From: Christensenella hongkongensis
GTDB taxonomy: Bacteria > Bacillota > Clostridia > Christensenellales > Christensenellaceae
Direction: 5' to 3'
Length of the DNA: 53,983 nt
Assembly (NCBI RefSeq): GCF_000981035.1
Contig: NZ_LAYJ01000112.1
Coordinates: forward strand, 1-53,983
In this document: one piece after another, positions 8,287-16,038 of the stretch
Layout of the letters: each line of letters starts with the position of its first letter
Numbering within the stretch: the first letter of the stretch is position 1
The notes under the pieces: generated by a model
Told to the model about the DNA's origin: nothing
Seen by the model: only the letters and a program-made list of their open reading frames with translations
Database searches by the model: none
Position numbers and translations under genes: made by a program

Positions 8287-8655
8287 ATGAAAAGAGTAAT
8301 GCTGGGCATCTGTGCGCTTGTTATGGTCGGCTCGCTGGCGGCCTGCTCTGCCCCGGGCGCGGGAGCCGAGGTTGGGAAATATGCGTTTGATTCCCTTGAG
8401 GTCGGCGGCACGAAGATTGCTGACGACCAGATCAGCGCGTTGGGGGCAGAAGAAGTAACCACCTATTATATCGATCTGCAGGATGGCGGAAAAGCAAAGG
8501 TATATTTCGCATCGCAGGGAGAGTTTGAAGGCACCTATACCGTATCGGGCGATAAGGTCAACATTACGATCGACGGGGAAGCGGAAAGCTTTGACCTGAA
8601 AGACGGAATATTGAGCGTCGAGATGGACGGGACAAAAGTCAACTTTAAAAAATAG
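8287..8655 (+). CDS. Small lipoprotein with beta-sheet domain
   Basis: A 122-aa lipoprotein with a lipobox SLAAC (Cys20) and a mature part of short strands (EGTYTVSGDKVNITIDG), like the small lipocalin-like lipoproteins common in clostridia. No function can be named. The start is odd. The ribosome site AGGAG (8264-8268) is correctly spaced for an ATG at 8275, but that frame reads MKS and stops, and ATG 8287 follows directly in the same frame. Translation probably restarts at 8287, or the TGA is a recent mutation. Confidence 0.72.
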   Translation: MKRVMLGICALVMVGSLAACSAPGAGAEVGKYAFDSLEVGGTKIADDQISALGAEEVTTYYIDLQDGGKAKVYFASQGEFEGTYTVSGDKVNITIDGEAESFDLKDGILSVEMDGTKVNFKK

Positions 8656-8666
8656 CTGCATAGGAA

Positions 8667-8702
8667 AAACAGTGCGGCGGTTGATATGACTGCCGCTTTG
8701 TT
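8667..8702 (+). terminator. Probable terminator after the surface operon
   Basis: GCGGCGGT (8674-8681) pairs with ACTGCCGC (8689-8696) with one mismatch, followed by TTTGTTAT. It is modest in strength and closes the gene run that begins at the window edge. Confidence 0.5.
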
Positions 8703-8833
8703 ATATACTGCTCTTGCATGATTGGGAAAAATGCGGGCGGGGAGACGAAGCGCCCGCAACCCGGCATAAACGAAAAGCGAAAGGGATGCAACTTTTGGGC
8801 CGGTTGGAGAGTATTGTTTGTAAAGGTGGCTGA

Positions 8834-9325
8834 ATGAGGACGGATCAAAGCAATAGCGCGGAGCAGTATGTCTGTAAATATGCAGACATGGTATACCGCA
8901 TCGCGTTAGTGAACATGAAAAACAAGCAGGAAGCGGAGGATGTATTCCAGGATGTTTTTCTGCGGCTGGTGGAAAACCTGCATAAGCTGCAAAACGAGGA
9001 ACACATCAAGGCGTGGCTGATCCGTGTGACGATCAACTGCTGCAAAACCCGGTTTCGGAGCGCATGGCGAAAACGGACTGCGCCCCTCGAGGCTGCGGGA
9101 GATCCCGCGCAGGAGCCTTGCGAGGAGCGCGGCGAGGTCTACGACGCGGTTCTGAAGCTGCCGGAAAAGTACAGGAATGTAATCCATCTTTTTTATTTTG
9201 AAGATATGGCGATCAGGCAAATCAGCGTTGTACTCAAAACGCGTGAGAATACTGTAAAGTCATTACTTTCCAGGGGAAGAACAATGCTTAAAACGGCTTT
9301 AGGGGAAGAGGTTATCGATGTTTGA
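8834..9325 (+). CDS. ECF-type RNA polymerase sigma factor
   Basis: A 163-aa sigma-70-family protein of the extracytoplasmic function type. Region 2 is seen in MVYRIALVNMKNKQEAEDVFQDVFLRL and region 4 in LPEKYRNVIHLFYFEDMAIRQIS, followed by the helix-turn-helix with TVKSLLSRGR. It would direct RNA polymerase to a small regulon, often envelope-related. GGTGG lies eight or so bases upstream of ATG 8834. Its end overlaps the next gene by 8 nt, the usual arrangement for a sigma factor and its antagonist. Confidence 0.93.
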   Translation: MRTDQSNSAEQYVCKYADMVYRIALVNMKNKQEAEDVFQDVFLRLVENLHKLQNEEHIKAWLIRVTINCCKTRFRSAWRKRTAPLEAAGDPAQEPCEERGEVYDAVLKLPEKYRNVIHLFYFEDMAIRQISVVLKTRENTVKSLLSRGRTMLKTALGEEVIDV

Positions 9326-9959
9326 GGAATATAAGCGCAAGGTGTCGGAACAGCATGCGCCGGCAGAGCTTGTGAATAAAGTGCTGGAGCAGGTAAGGGA
9401 AAAAGAGCAGAAAAAGAAACAAGTGGGCTGGAAGCCGCTCACGTTGGTCGCCTGTGCGGCGGTTGCCCTTGTACTGTGCGTTTCCATGCTCCAGACACAG
9501 GGCGTTTCCTGGTACGAAATACAGCCGGAAGCGGCGTCAGAGCAAAGCATGCTGCAGCTTGGGCCCGCCAATGTCCTGCGCAGGACATGGACGCAGGAGG
9601 ATTTTGCTTTGTATTCCGGCATTGACCTTACGGCTGCGCACGCGGATGGGCTTACCTTATCCGGAGCGGAAATTACCGCATCATATAACAAAAATATGGA
9701 AGCGGAATCGGCAAAGGCAGTATGCAGGTATGAAAACGGGCAAGGCGAAGCTTTTGAAGTAACGATTGAGTGCGGGGACATCAGGACAGAGCGGTACCAA
9801 AAGGGAAAAGCAAGCAAGATTGCAGATATGCAAGTATATTTCAGCGAAGACCAGAGCGGTATGAAATACGCCTGCTATGACAAGGATGGGACAGGCTACC
9901 TGATCGCTTCAGGCGATCTTAATAAAGGGCAGTTTACCTCATTCGTAAAAAACATGTGA
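9318..9959 (+). CDS. Membrane protein, probable anti-sigma factor
   Basis: A 213-aa protein with a short Lys/Glu-rich cytoplasmic N-terminus, one membrane helix (residues about 36-54) and an external domain of about 155 residues. I see no zinc-binding HxxxCxxC motif, so it is not a classical ZAS anti-sigma factor. The 8-nt overlap with the ECF sigma gene and the topology make it the likely antagonist and sensor. The external domain has no family I can name. Confidence 0.7.
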   Translation: MFEEYKRKVSEQHAPAELVNKVLEQVREKEQKKKQVGWKPLTLVACAAVALVLCVSMLQTQGVSWYEIQPEAASEQSMLQLGPANVLRRTWTQEDFALYSGIDLTAAHADGLTLSGAEITASYNKNMEAESAKAVCRYENGQGEAFEVTIECGDIRTERYQKGKASKIADMQVYFSEDQSGMKYACYDKDGTGYLIASGDLNKGQFTSFVKNM

Positions 9960-10106
9960 TGCCGTTTGAAGTATGCTTGTACTGTACCGCTTTCTTTCGC
10001 GCTGCATCAGCATATTGCATTCAAAGCCGCTTACTGCGTGCACAAAGGCGGTGCTGACAAACGAACGACGTTATCAAAAAATAATTTTTGCCGTGTGCAA
10101 CCTTTT

Positions 10107-10138
10107 GTGTTTCTGGTACGTATTGAATACAGAAACAC
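10107..10138. promoter_or_regulatory. Inverted repeat upstream of the lipoprotein gene
   Basis: GTGTTTCT (10107-10114) and AGAAACAC (10131-10138) are perfect inverted repeats that end just before the ribosome site AAAGGAGA at 10143-10150. Inside, GTAT and ATAC can also pair. It could be an operator or a leader hairpin that affects translation. Confidence 0.4.
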
Positions 10139-10159
10139 AGGAAAAGGAGAACTGGTTTG

Positions 10160-12544
10160 ATGAAGAAACGATTGGCAACAACGATAACGGCGGCAGCGCT
10201 TTCCGCCTGTATGCTTTTTGCGGGATGTGCGGGCGCTCCGGCGCAGGAAGATTCGGCAGCGCAGGAAACGCCGGGCGAAGGCGTGGTATCACAGCTTGAT
10301 TTAGCGGCTCAGGTGCAGGAAAAATACGCGGATGATCTGGACCGGGACTATACGGACGCAATCAATGGAATCGGAAGGGGCGATTCCCTCGAGATTCAAA
10401 TTTCATTTGATCCGGAAGCGCTCGGTATGGAAAACTACACGGAAATTGTCGGCGTTTACCAGGATGCGGAGCTCACACAGCGGATCGGAACGCATTTCAA
10501 CTGGGATAAGGCAACGGGGAAAATCGAGATTACCCCGCCCAAAAGCCCGGTGCTCGGAATTTCCACAGTCGGCCTCCCGGATGCGGGGGCAGCGGAGTAT
10601 CATTTATTTGACAAAGGAGAACAAAAGGACTGGGGAAACCTTGGCAAAATGTATCTGGCGCAGTACGTGGACCTCGGAACGGGGGAGAAGCTTGAAAAAC
10701 CGCTTGTGACGGTGGTTACGGTGGAAGGCGAGCTTGCGGGGGCGCCGGAGGTCAAATTTGTCCAGACTGAGGACGGGCGCGCGGCGTTCCAGTGGAATGC
10801 GGTGGCAGGCGCGGAAAAGTACTATGTGGTCAAGGCGGATTACGACGCGCAAAGCGGATATGTCGGAAACATGGTTGTGGTTGCGGAGACGGCGGAACCC
10901 GGCTGGCAGGCCGAGACGACGGACAATATCCTCATCAACGAGGACTTCAGGGCATATGCGGTATCTGAAGACGACTGGCTGGACGAGGCAATGACAGAAT
11001 ATTATACGGAAAAGGGTTATACGCAGGCGGATATTCCCGTTCAAAAAGAGGCCCTTTACGACGTGCAATACGGTGTGATCGCAGTAGCGGCTGACGGCAC
11101 CTCCATGGTGAGCAACTTCTATGACCAGGCGCAGATTGCAGCGCAGCTTCCTTATATGGCGGCAATTCACAAAGGCGACGATGATTTCTCAAACTACGCG
11201 GACAGCATCATGGCTGCACCGTCCCACCGGTGGATCGTCATGTGCAACGGCGTAACGTCCCAGCGCATTATCGATTATGATTTTGACCAGGCGCAGGAGG
11301 AGACCGAAACCTGGGGAGAGTATGAAAATGAAGATATGTCAGACCTGCAGCTTAAGGAGGTCAACCTTGTAAAAATTCCGTACAGGATCGAAGGAACGCC
11401 TTTTACAGGAGTCATGAAAATAGAAAGCTACGATCCGGCGACGCTGCAGGTGGACCTGCAGGCGCTGAAAGACCGTCAGGACGGACTGAGGAACAAAACA
11501 GGCTCTGTGGATGTAACGGTTAAAAAGAACGCGGAGGACGCGGGCGCACCGCAGGACGAGCCGGTGGCGGAGACGGGGCTTGCGGTAACGGCAAACAGCG
11601 CTCTCAGCGAATACCTTGCATATAATATGCTGGCGGGCGTTGAAGTGATCGATCTTTCGGCCTTCAAGGAGAGCAGCGATGAGGATTACCTGATCGACGC
11701 ATGGATGGAAGCCCTGTACCAGAATCCGATGATCCTTGGCGTGGAGGACGCTTTCATTTCAAACGACGGAACGGCTATGCTGGTGGTTTATCAGGATGAA
11801 GCACAGCAAAGGACGCAGAAACAGCAGGAAATTTCGCAGGAAGTTACCAGGGTGATTGACGAAATCATCACCGACGGTATGACGGATGCGGAAAAAGAGA
11901 TTGCGATCAACAATTATCTTTGCGATACTGCCGAATATGATATGGCTGCGCTGGAGAATGCAGAGAAGTACGATTATGTAAAAACGGATCCGGAGTTTAA
12001 CGATTCCTTCACGCCCTACGGTGTGCTTGTAAACAAGCTTGGCGTATGTGCAAGCTATGCGGGGGCGTTCAAGCTGCTGGCAGACGAAGCGGGGCTTAAC
12101 AGCATCGTGGTGACAGGATATCTGGAAGGATCGCTTTCCCACGCGTGGAATAAAGTAAATATCGGCGGGGAGTGGCAGATTATAGACGTAACAAACAATG
12201 ATAACGAGCTTTTGTTCAATGCGATCCTCAACCTGCCGGATTACGCGTCGGATAAGGTGCTCACAGAGGACACGCGGTTTGTGATGGATAAGAATATCCA
12301 GAATTATGCGGCATCCTCGACAGACGAAGAATACTACAGGCTGGCAGGAAAATATTTTGACATGGACCAGATCGTGCAGGAGCTTGCGGAAGCATTGATG
12401 GCCGACGGACAGGCGATGATGCGGACGGATTACGATCTGGACGACGCGCAGTTCCAGAAGCTGGCGCAGAACGTTATGGAGATTGCAGGCATTGACGAAA
12501 TGAACGGCTTTTACTGGATGGGGGTAATTACCCTGGCGGCTTAA
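10160..12544 (+). CDS. Lipoprotein with C-terminal transglutaminase-like domain
   Basis: A 794-aa surface lipoprotein. The signal peptide ends in the lipobox LFAGC. A long middle part has a fibronectin/Ig-like look (VKFVQTEDGRAAFQWNAVAGAEKYYVVKAD). The C-terminal transglutaminase-like domain carries a complete Cys-His-Asp set: Cys630 in GVCASYAGAF, His661 in SHAWNKV and Asp676 in IIDVTNND. Such domains act as proteases or cross-linkers outside the cell, often on wall or surface proteins. I chose ATG 10160 (AAAGGAGA, nine-base spacer); a TTG one codon earlier is possible. It lies directly after the sigma/anti-sigma pair and could be a target of that sigma factor. Confidence 0.85.
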   Translation: MKKRLATTITAAALSACMLFAGCAGAPAQEDSAAQETPGEGVVSQLDLAAQVQEKYADDLDRDYTDAINGIGRGDSLEIQISFDPEALGMENYTEIVGVYQDAELTQRIGTHFNWDKATGKIEITPPKSPVLGISTVGLPDAGAAEYHLFDKGEQKDWGNLGKMYLAQYVDLGTGEKLEKPLVTVVTVEGELAGAPEVKFVQTEDGRAAFQWNAVAGAEKYYVVKADYDAQSGYVGNMVVVAETAEPGWQAETTDNILINEDFRAYAVSEDDWLDEAMTEYYTEKGYTQADIPVQKEALYDVQYGVIAVAADGTSMVSNFYDQAQIAAQLPYMAAIHKGDDDFSNYADSIMAAPSHRWIVMCNGVTSQRIIDYDFDQAQEETETWGEYENEDMSDLQLKEVNLVKIPYRIEGTPFTGVMKIESYDPATLQVDLQALKDRQDGLRNKTGSVDVTVKKNAEDAGAPQDEPVAETGLAVTANSALSEYLAYNMLAGVEVIDLSAFKESSDEDYLIDAWMEALYQNPMILGVEDAFISNDGTAMLVVYQDEAQQRTQKQQEISQEVTRVIDEIITDGMTDAEKEIAINNYLCDTAEYDMAALENAEKYDYVKTDPEFNDSFTPYGVLVNKLGVCASYAGAFKLLADEAGLNSIVVTGYLEGSLSHAWNKVNIGGEWQIIDVTNNDNELLFNAILNLPDYASDKVLTEDTRFVMDKNIQNYAASSTDEEYYRLAGKYFDMDQIVQELAEALMADGQAMMRTDYDLDDAQFQKLAQNVMEIAGIDEMNGFYWMGVITLAA

Positions 12545-12562
12545 AAAAAGAAAAGGAATGAG

Positions 12563-13750
12563 ATGATGAATAAATTTTATAAACGGATTGTTTTGATCGT
12601 ATGCGTGGCGGCGCTGGTGGTTTCGGCGGCCGGGTGCAGCCCTGTGTTTTGGAGCGGCAGGGACAGGACAATCATGCCGGTGGAAGACGAATACGAGCGG
12701 CAGAAACCGGTATTCGGAGAAGCGGACGAATGGGATATGGGCGATTTTGAATACCTGTACCCGGAGCTTTTGCTGACGCGCACCAAATACAACGAACTCA
12801 CAAAGCAGATGGAATATAAAAGGCTGGTGGCATACCTGCCGATCCAGACGGACGGCTATGAAGGTTCGTACAGCCGCGACGATGTAACGGGCTCGCGGAT
12901 GGGTATCGAGGTACGTGCACGGATACTGGACGACTATGACCTGCGCAATCGAAGCGACTTCTCGATGGGGGATAACCTTGAATATTTGCTTGAGCAGGAA
13001 TATATGAGGGAATACGCAAGTAAGCGTTACCGCGATGTGAAAATATCCGATGTTACCGAAACGGAGGACAGGGCAAGCGCGACAGTAACCATGACCATGC
13101 TGAATTACGACGACGAGTATGTGCGGTATGACGTCGCAGCAGTGCTGCTTCATACGGAAGACCTGACAACCCTTGCGACAATCGGCGTAGATTATGGGCA
13201 GCTCGAGGGGCGGTATGAAACAATGGTATCCGAGCTCGAGCAGTTTTACGGCGTAGACCTCAATATAGAAAAGAATGCGGCAGGAAAGAAAACGCCAGCG
13301 GCAAATACGCCTGAGCCTGCGAAGCAGATTCCCGCAGAGCCGGATGAGATGATTTCGTTTGAACTGCCTGCGGGCTGGGAAGACCTGGGCGACGGTATGT
13401 ACAGTTACGCCCAGAGCGTTTACGGAAGCGCCGACATTTTTGCCATGATCATAATTGATGATTACGGCTATGGCTACGATTCCTTTGAAGCGCTGGTGCA
13501 GGAGTGCGAGCAAAGCGATGAAGACGGCTTCAGCTACGCTTTGATGGATAAACCGTTGGGTAAAACCCTGATGGCGCAGCAGGAGGAGGACGGTATGGTT
13601 ATGATTGCATATGCCGTAAACCTGAGCGATACGCAGTATGCGGTCATCACAACGTATTCCGGCGGTACGGAAAACGTGACGGAACCGTTCACGGCGTTTG
13701 CAGAGCATGTGCTTACAACGGGATCGTGGACTCCCGGCGCGACGGTTTGA
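12563..13750 (+). CDS. Lipoprotein of unknown function
   Basis: A 395-aa lipoprotein with the lipobox VSAAGC. The mature protein has two globular halves separated by a Pro/Ala/Glu linker near residue 240-255 (TPAANTPEPAKQIPAEP). I recognise no catalytic motif. It begins 18 nt after the transglutaminase-like lipoprotein, so the two are probably made together. The C-terminal half (FELPAGWEDLGDGMY) resembles in style the stress or cell-envelope domains of clostridial lipoproteins, but this is only an impression. Confidence 0.8.
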   Translation: MMNKFYKRIVLIVCVAALVVSAAGCSPVFWSGRDRTIMPVEDEYERQKPVFGEADEWDMGDFEYLYPELLLTRTKYNELTKQMEYKRLVAYLPIQTDGYEGSYSRDDVTGSRMGIEVRARILDDYDLRNRSDFSMGDNLEYLLEQEYMREYASKRYRDVKISDVTETEDRASATVTMTMLNYDDEYVRYDVAAVLLHTEDLTTLATIGVDYGQLEGRYETMVSELEQFYGVDLNIEKNAAGKKTPAANTPEPAKQIPAEPDEMISFELPAGWEDLGDGMYSYAQSVYGSADIFAMIIIDDYGYGYDSFEALVQECEQSDEDGFSYALMDKPLGKTLMAQQEEDGMVMIAYAVNLSDTQYAVITTYSGGTENVTEPFTAFAEHVLTTGSWTPGATV

Positions 13751-13805
13751 TAGGCAGCCGTACTGAGGTGATTTTGGAAATAACAAAGATAAAAGGAGAG
13801 AAAAA

Positions 13806-14207
13806 ATGATTTGTGGAAATTGTAATCAGGTATATGACGAAAACATGGAGAAGTGCCCCTGCTGTGGCGCGCCAAAACAACAGCCTGCCGGACAGCAGGC
13901 GCCGCCGCAGATGGCATACGCGCCCGCTCCCATAGCGGATAACGGCGCAAAGGGGAAAGCCACCGGTGCGCTTGTATGCGGTATCATCGGCGTTGTTATG
14001 GGCTTTTTGGTTCCGATCGTGGGTATTATACTCGGTATCCTTGGGATGACAATGGGCAATATGGCGAAAAAGAATTTGCCCGAAGGTGAGAAGGGTATTG
14101 CAACCGCGGGATTCATATGCGGGATCATTGCGGTTGTGATAGCTGTCATCATGTGGATTTTGTCGGCAGTGATCATGGCAACGGCATTCAGATATCTGGC
14201 TTATTGA
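13806..14207 (+). CDS. Zinc-ribbon DUF4190-like membrane protein
   Basis: A 133-aa protein with an N-terminal zinc ribbon (MICGNCNQ, then CPCCG), a Pro/Gln-rich linker and two hydrophobic segments with the DUF4190 pattern (ATGALVCGIIGVVMG, then GILGMTMGNMAKKN). The function of the family is unknown. It follows the lipoprotein by 55 nt and is closed by a strong terminator. Confidence 0.8.
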   Translation: MICGNCNQVYDENMEKCPCCGAPKQQPAGQQAPPQMAYAPAPIADNGAKGKATGALVCGIIGVVMGFLVPIVGIILGILGMTMGNMAKKNLPEGEKGIATAGFICGIIAVVIAVIMWILSAVIMATAFRYLAY

Positions 14208-14220
14208 TCGGCAAACGGGA

Positions 14221-14249
14221 AAAGCATATCGAAAGATATGCTTTTTTTG
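14221..14249 (+). terminator. Rho-independent terminator
   Basis: AAAAGCATATC (14221-14231) pairs perfectly with GATATGCTTTT (14236-14246) around a GAAA loop, followed by T residues. Confidence 0.93.
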
Positions 14250-14311
14250 TGCGTAAATAAACGGCGGCTCTTCCGGGGGAATACGCCGCGATTCCCGTAT
14301 CCCTGAAAAGT

Positions 14312-14352
14312 GTTGTTCACGTAAAAAAAGCGTTATTCACGATGTAAATAAC
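14312..14352. promoter_or_regulatory. Candidate operator of the Rrf2 regulator
   Basis: GTTGTTCACG (14312-14321) and GTTATTCACG (14332-14341) are direct repeats with a 20-bp period, two helical turns. The second also forms an inverted repeat with AATAAC (14347-14352). They lie about 90 nt before the Rrf2 gene, so autoregulation is plausible. Confidence 0.45.
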
Positions 14353-14440
14353 ACAAGGCTCCCTCTTAAAGTTAAAATACTCTATAAGTTGGATATTATT
14401 CATTGAGGAATATCAGGGACGCAAAAAGGGAGGGAAACAG

Positions 14441-14920
14441 ATGCGGTTTCAACTGAAAACAGATTATGCGCTTAGAATACTGATTTATATGAGCGAAAAG
14501 AAAAATGGACAAATCAGGGAAGGCAACCACCTGAAAATAACAACGTCGGAGCTTGCTGACAACCTTAAGATTTCGCAGATATACATGATGAAAATCCTCA
14601 GGGACCTGAAAGATGCAAAAATTGTCTATTCCATCCAGGGTTCGCTTGGAGGATATTCTTTATACAAAGACGCGGAGGATATCACGGTATATGACGTGGT
14701 GGAATCGGTGGAAGGAAAGATAGAAATTTTCACCTGCCGTTATGGCGAAAGAGCACAAAGAACCCAGTTGGAATGCCCGTATACATGCGCTGAAAATTGC
14801 AGGATTTATACAGCCCTTGAAAAAATGGAACAAAATGTGATCAACGACCTCAAAAAGCTGACGGTTGCAGATTTATGCGGCGCGAATACAGGCCGTAAAC
14901 AGGAATTACAGGTAAGGTAA
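14441..14920 (+). CDS. Rrf2-family transcriptional regulator
   Basis: A 159-aa regulator with the Rrf2 start MRFQLKTDYALRILIYM and a winged helix (ELADNLKISQIYMMKILRDLK, then GSLGGYSL). A C-terminal Cys cluster (FTCRYG, then ECPYTC, then ENC) could bind an iron-sulfur cluster, as in IscR and NsrR. The protein may therefore sense iron-sulfur status, redox state or nitric oxide. Good RBS AGGGAGGG lies upstream. The next gene begins five nt after the stop. Confidence 0.88.
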   Translation: MRFQLKTDYALRILIYMSEKKNGQIREGNHLKITTSELADNLKISQIYMMKILRDLKDAKIVYSIQGSLGGYSLYKDAEDITVYDVVESVEGKIEIFTCRYGERAQRTQLECPYTCAENCRIYTALEKMEQNVINDLKKLTVADLCGANTGRKQELQVR

Positions 14921-14925
14921 AATGA

Positions 14926-15420
14926 ATGGGAAAAGGATATCGTAACGGGCCCGGCGCTGCGGCGGCAAGGCAACAGCCGCAACAAAGGAACCGGCAATAT
15001 ACCGTAAGGTCCGGAGCCGCGCCATACCGTGCACAATACAGCACTCCCGCACCGCCTGTAAATAAGTCAAAGCAGCCGCAGGAAAAAAAACAGGTAAAGC
15101 ACACACATAAGGCAGCCGCGGGCATAGTTTGGGGCCTGTTGAGCGGCATCCTGCTGGATATGCTTCTTCTGATGCTTGTGCCGGAGATACGTCCGGCGGT
15201 TTATATTGCGGTTATCGCAGTGTGGTTTTTTTCGGGCCTGTTGGTTTCAGGCTGTAAATGGAAGGTGCGCAGGGCTGCGAGGGGAAGCGTCATTGCGCTT
15301 CTGTTTTCAATACCGCTTGGAATTTATATGTATCTGGAAAACGTTGCAGCCGGTTATTGGATTTTGATTTTTATCTGGATTATCGTATGGGGGAGTTTGA
15401 TTGGGGTTATTTTGGATTAA
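14926..15420 (+). CDS. Membrane protein of unknown function
   Basis: A 164-aa protein with an N-terminal Gln/Arg/Pro-rich disordered stretch of about 65 residues and four hydrophobic segments in the second half. I recognise no family. It is tightly linked to the Rrf2 gene (5-nt gap). ATG 14922, four bases upstream, opens a different short frame; the long frame starts at 14926. A terminator follows. Confidence 0.65.
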   Translation: MGKGYRNGPGAAAARQQPQQRNRQYTVRSGAAPYRAQYSTPAPPVNKSKQPQEKKQVKHTHKAAAGIVWGLLSGILLDMLLLMLVPEIRPAVYIAVIAVWFFSGLLVSGCKWKVRRAARGSVIALLFSIPLGIYMYLENVAAGYWILIFIWIIVWGSLIGVILD

Positions 15421-15441
15421 TGGGAAAAGTTAAAATGATGT

Positions 15442-15486
15442 AAAAAACACCCCTCCTGTGAATTATTCATAGAAGAGGTGTTTTTT
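15442..15486. terminator. Bidirectional terminator
   Basis: AAAAAACACC (15442-15451) and GGTGTTTTTT (15477-15486) form the base of a hairpin with inner CTGTGAA/TTCATAG pairing. A- and T-tracts on both sides serve the + strand membrane gene and the - strand perR-like gene. Confidence 0.9.
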
Positions 15487-15518
15487 GTTGAAGAGGCATG
15501 GCACAACGTGCCGGGCCC

Positions 15519-15911
15519 CTAACCTTTTTCCTGGCCCGCGCATTCCGGGCAAAGACCTTCAAACATGGTGCGATGTGAGTCGATGATGTATCCCGTATCT
15601 GTAGACACGTCCTCATCCCATTGCTCCTGATAGGGCAGGGAAAGATCCGTCATTTTTCCGCAGCCGATACACATCAGGTGGTAATGGCGCTCCCTCCTGC
15701 GGTCAAAGCGGTCCATGTCAGGAGCCTCAACGCGCCTGATTTCACCGCTCTCGGCCAAAAGATTCAGGTTACGGTATACGGTTCCCCGGCTGATTTTGTC
15801 ATCCATCATACGCGTATCGATATAAATCTGGTCTGCGCTGGGGTGGTCGCCGCGATTTCGGACGGCCTGCAGTATCATCTGCCGCTGGCGGGAATTCCGC
15901 AACTGCTTCAT
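15519..15911 (-). CDS. perR: Fur-family regulator, PerR-like
   Basis: A 130-aa Fur-family repressor with a winged helix (SADQIYIDTRMMDDKISRGTVYRNLNLL), the metal site RFDRRRERHYH and two structural CxxC zinc pairs (CIGC, CPEC). The RFD...HYH pattern matches PerR of Bacillus subtilis, where Asp85, His91 and His93 are ligands and oxidation of His residues senses peroxide. It lies downstream of katA on the same strand, which supports a peroxide-response role. RBS AGGAG is upstream of the start. A second Fur-family gene is at 49511-49903. Confidence 0.82.
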   Translation of the reverse strand: MKQLRNSRQRQMILQAVRNRGDHPSADQIYIDTRMMDDKISRGTVYRNLNLLAESGEIRRVEAPDMDRFDRRRERHYHLMCIGCGKMTDLSLPYQEQWDEDVSTDTGYIIDSHRTMFEGLCPECAGQEKG

Positions 15912-15933
15912 AGTTTATCACTCCTGCTGTTAT

Positions 15934-15963
15934 CCCCGCGGAAGCACGCTCTTGCCTCCGCGG
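15934..15963. other. GC-rich hairpin between katA and perR
   Basis: CCCGCGGA and TCCGCGGG pair as an eight-base stem around a 14-nt loop. There is no T-tract, so it is unlikely to be a full terminator; it may stabilise or attenuate the katA transcript ahead of perR. Confidence 0.5.
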
Positions 15964-16038
15964 GCCGGTCTGGATTGTCCGGCAAGCATCTTCATGCGCG
16001 CAATGCGCGCCGCGATTCGCCGCCATGCTGTAATTTTT

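Noticed and set aside
11759-13786. 675-aa - strand frame opposite the two lipoproteins
   Set aside because: Its sequence is the basic, Cys/His-rich type expected of a shadow frame, and the + strand genes have lipoboxes and ribosome sites.
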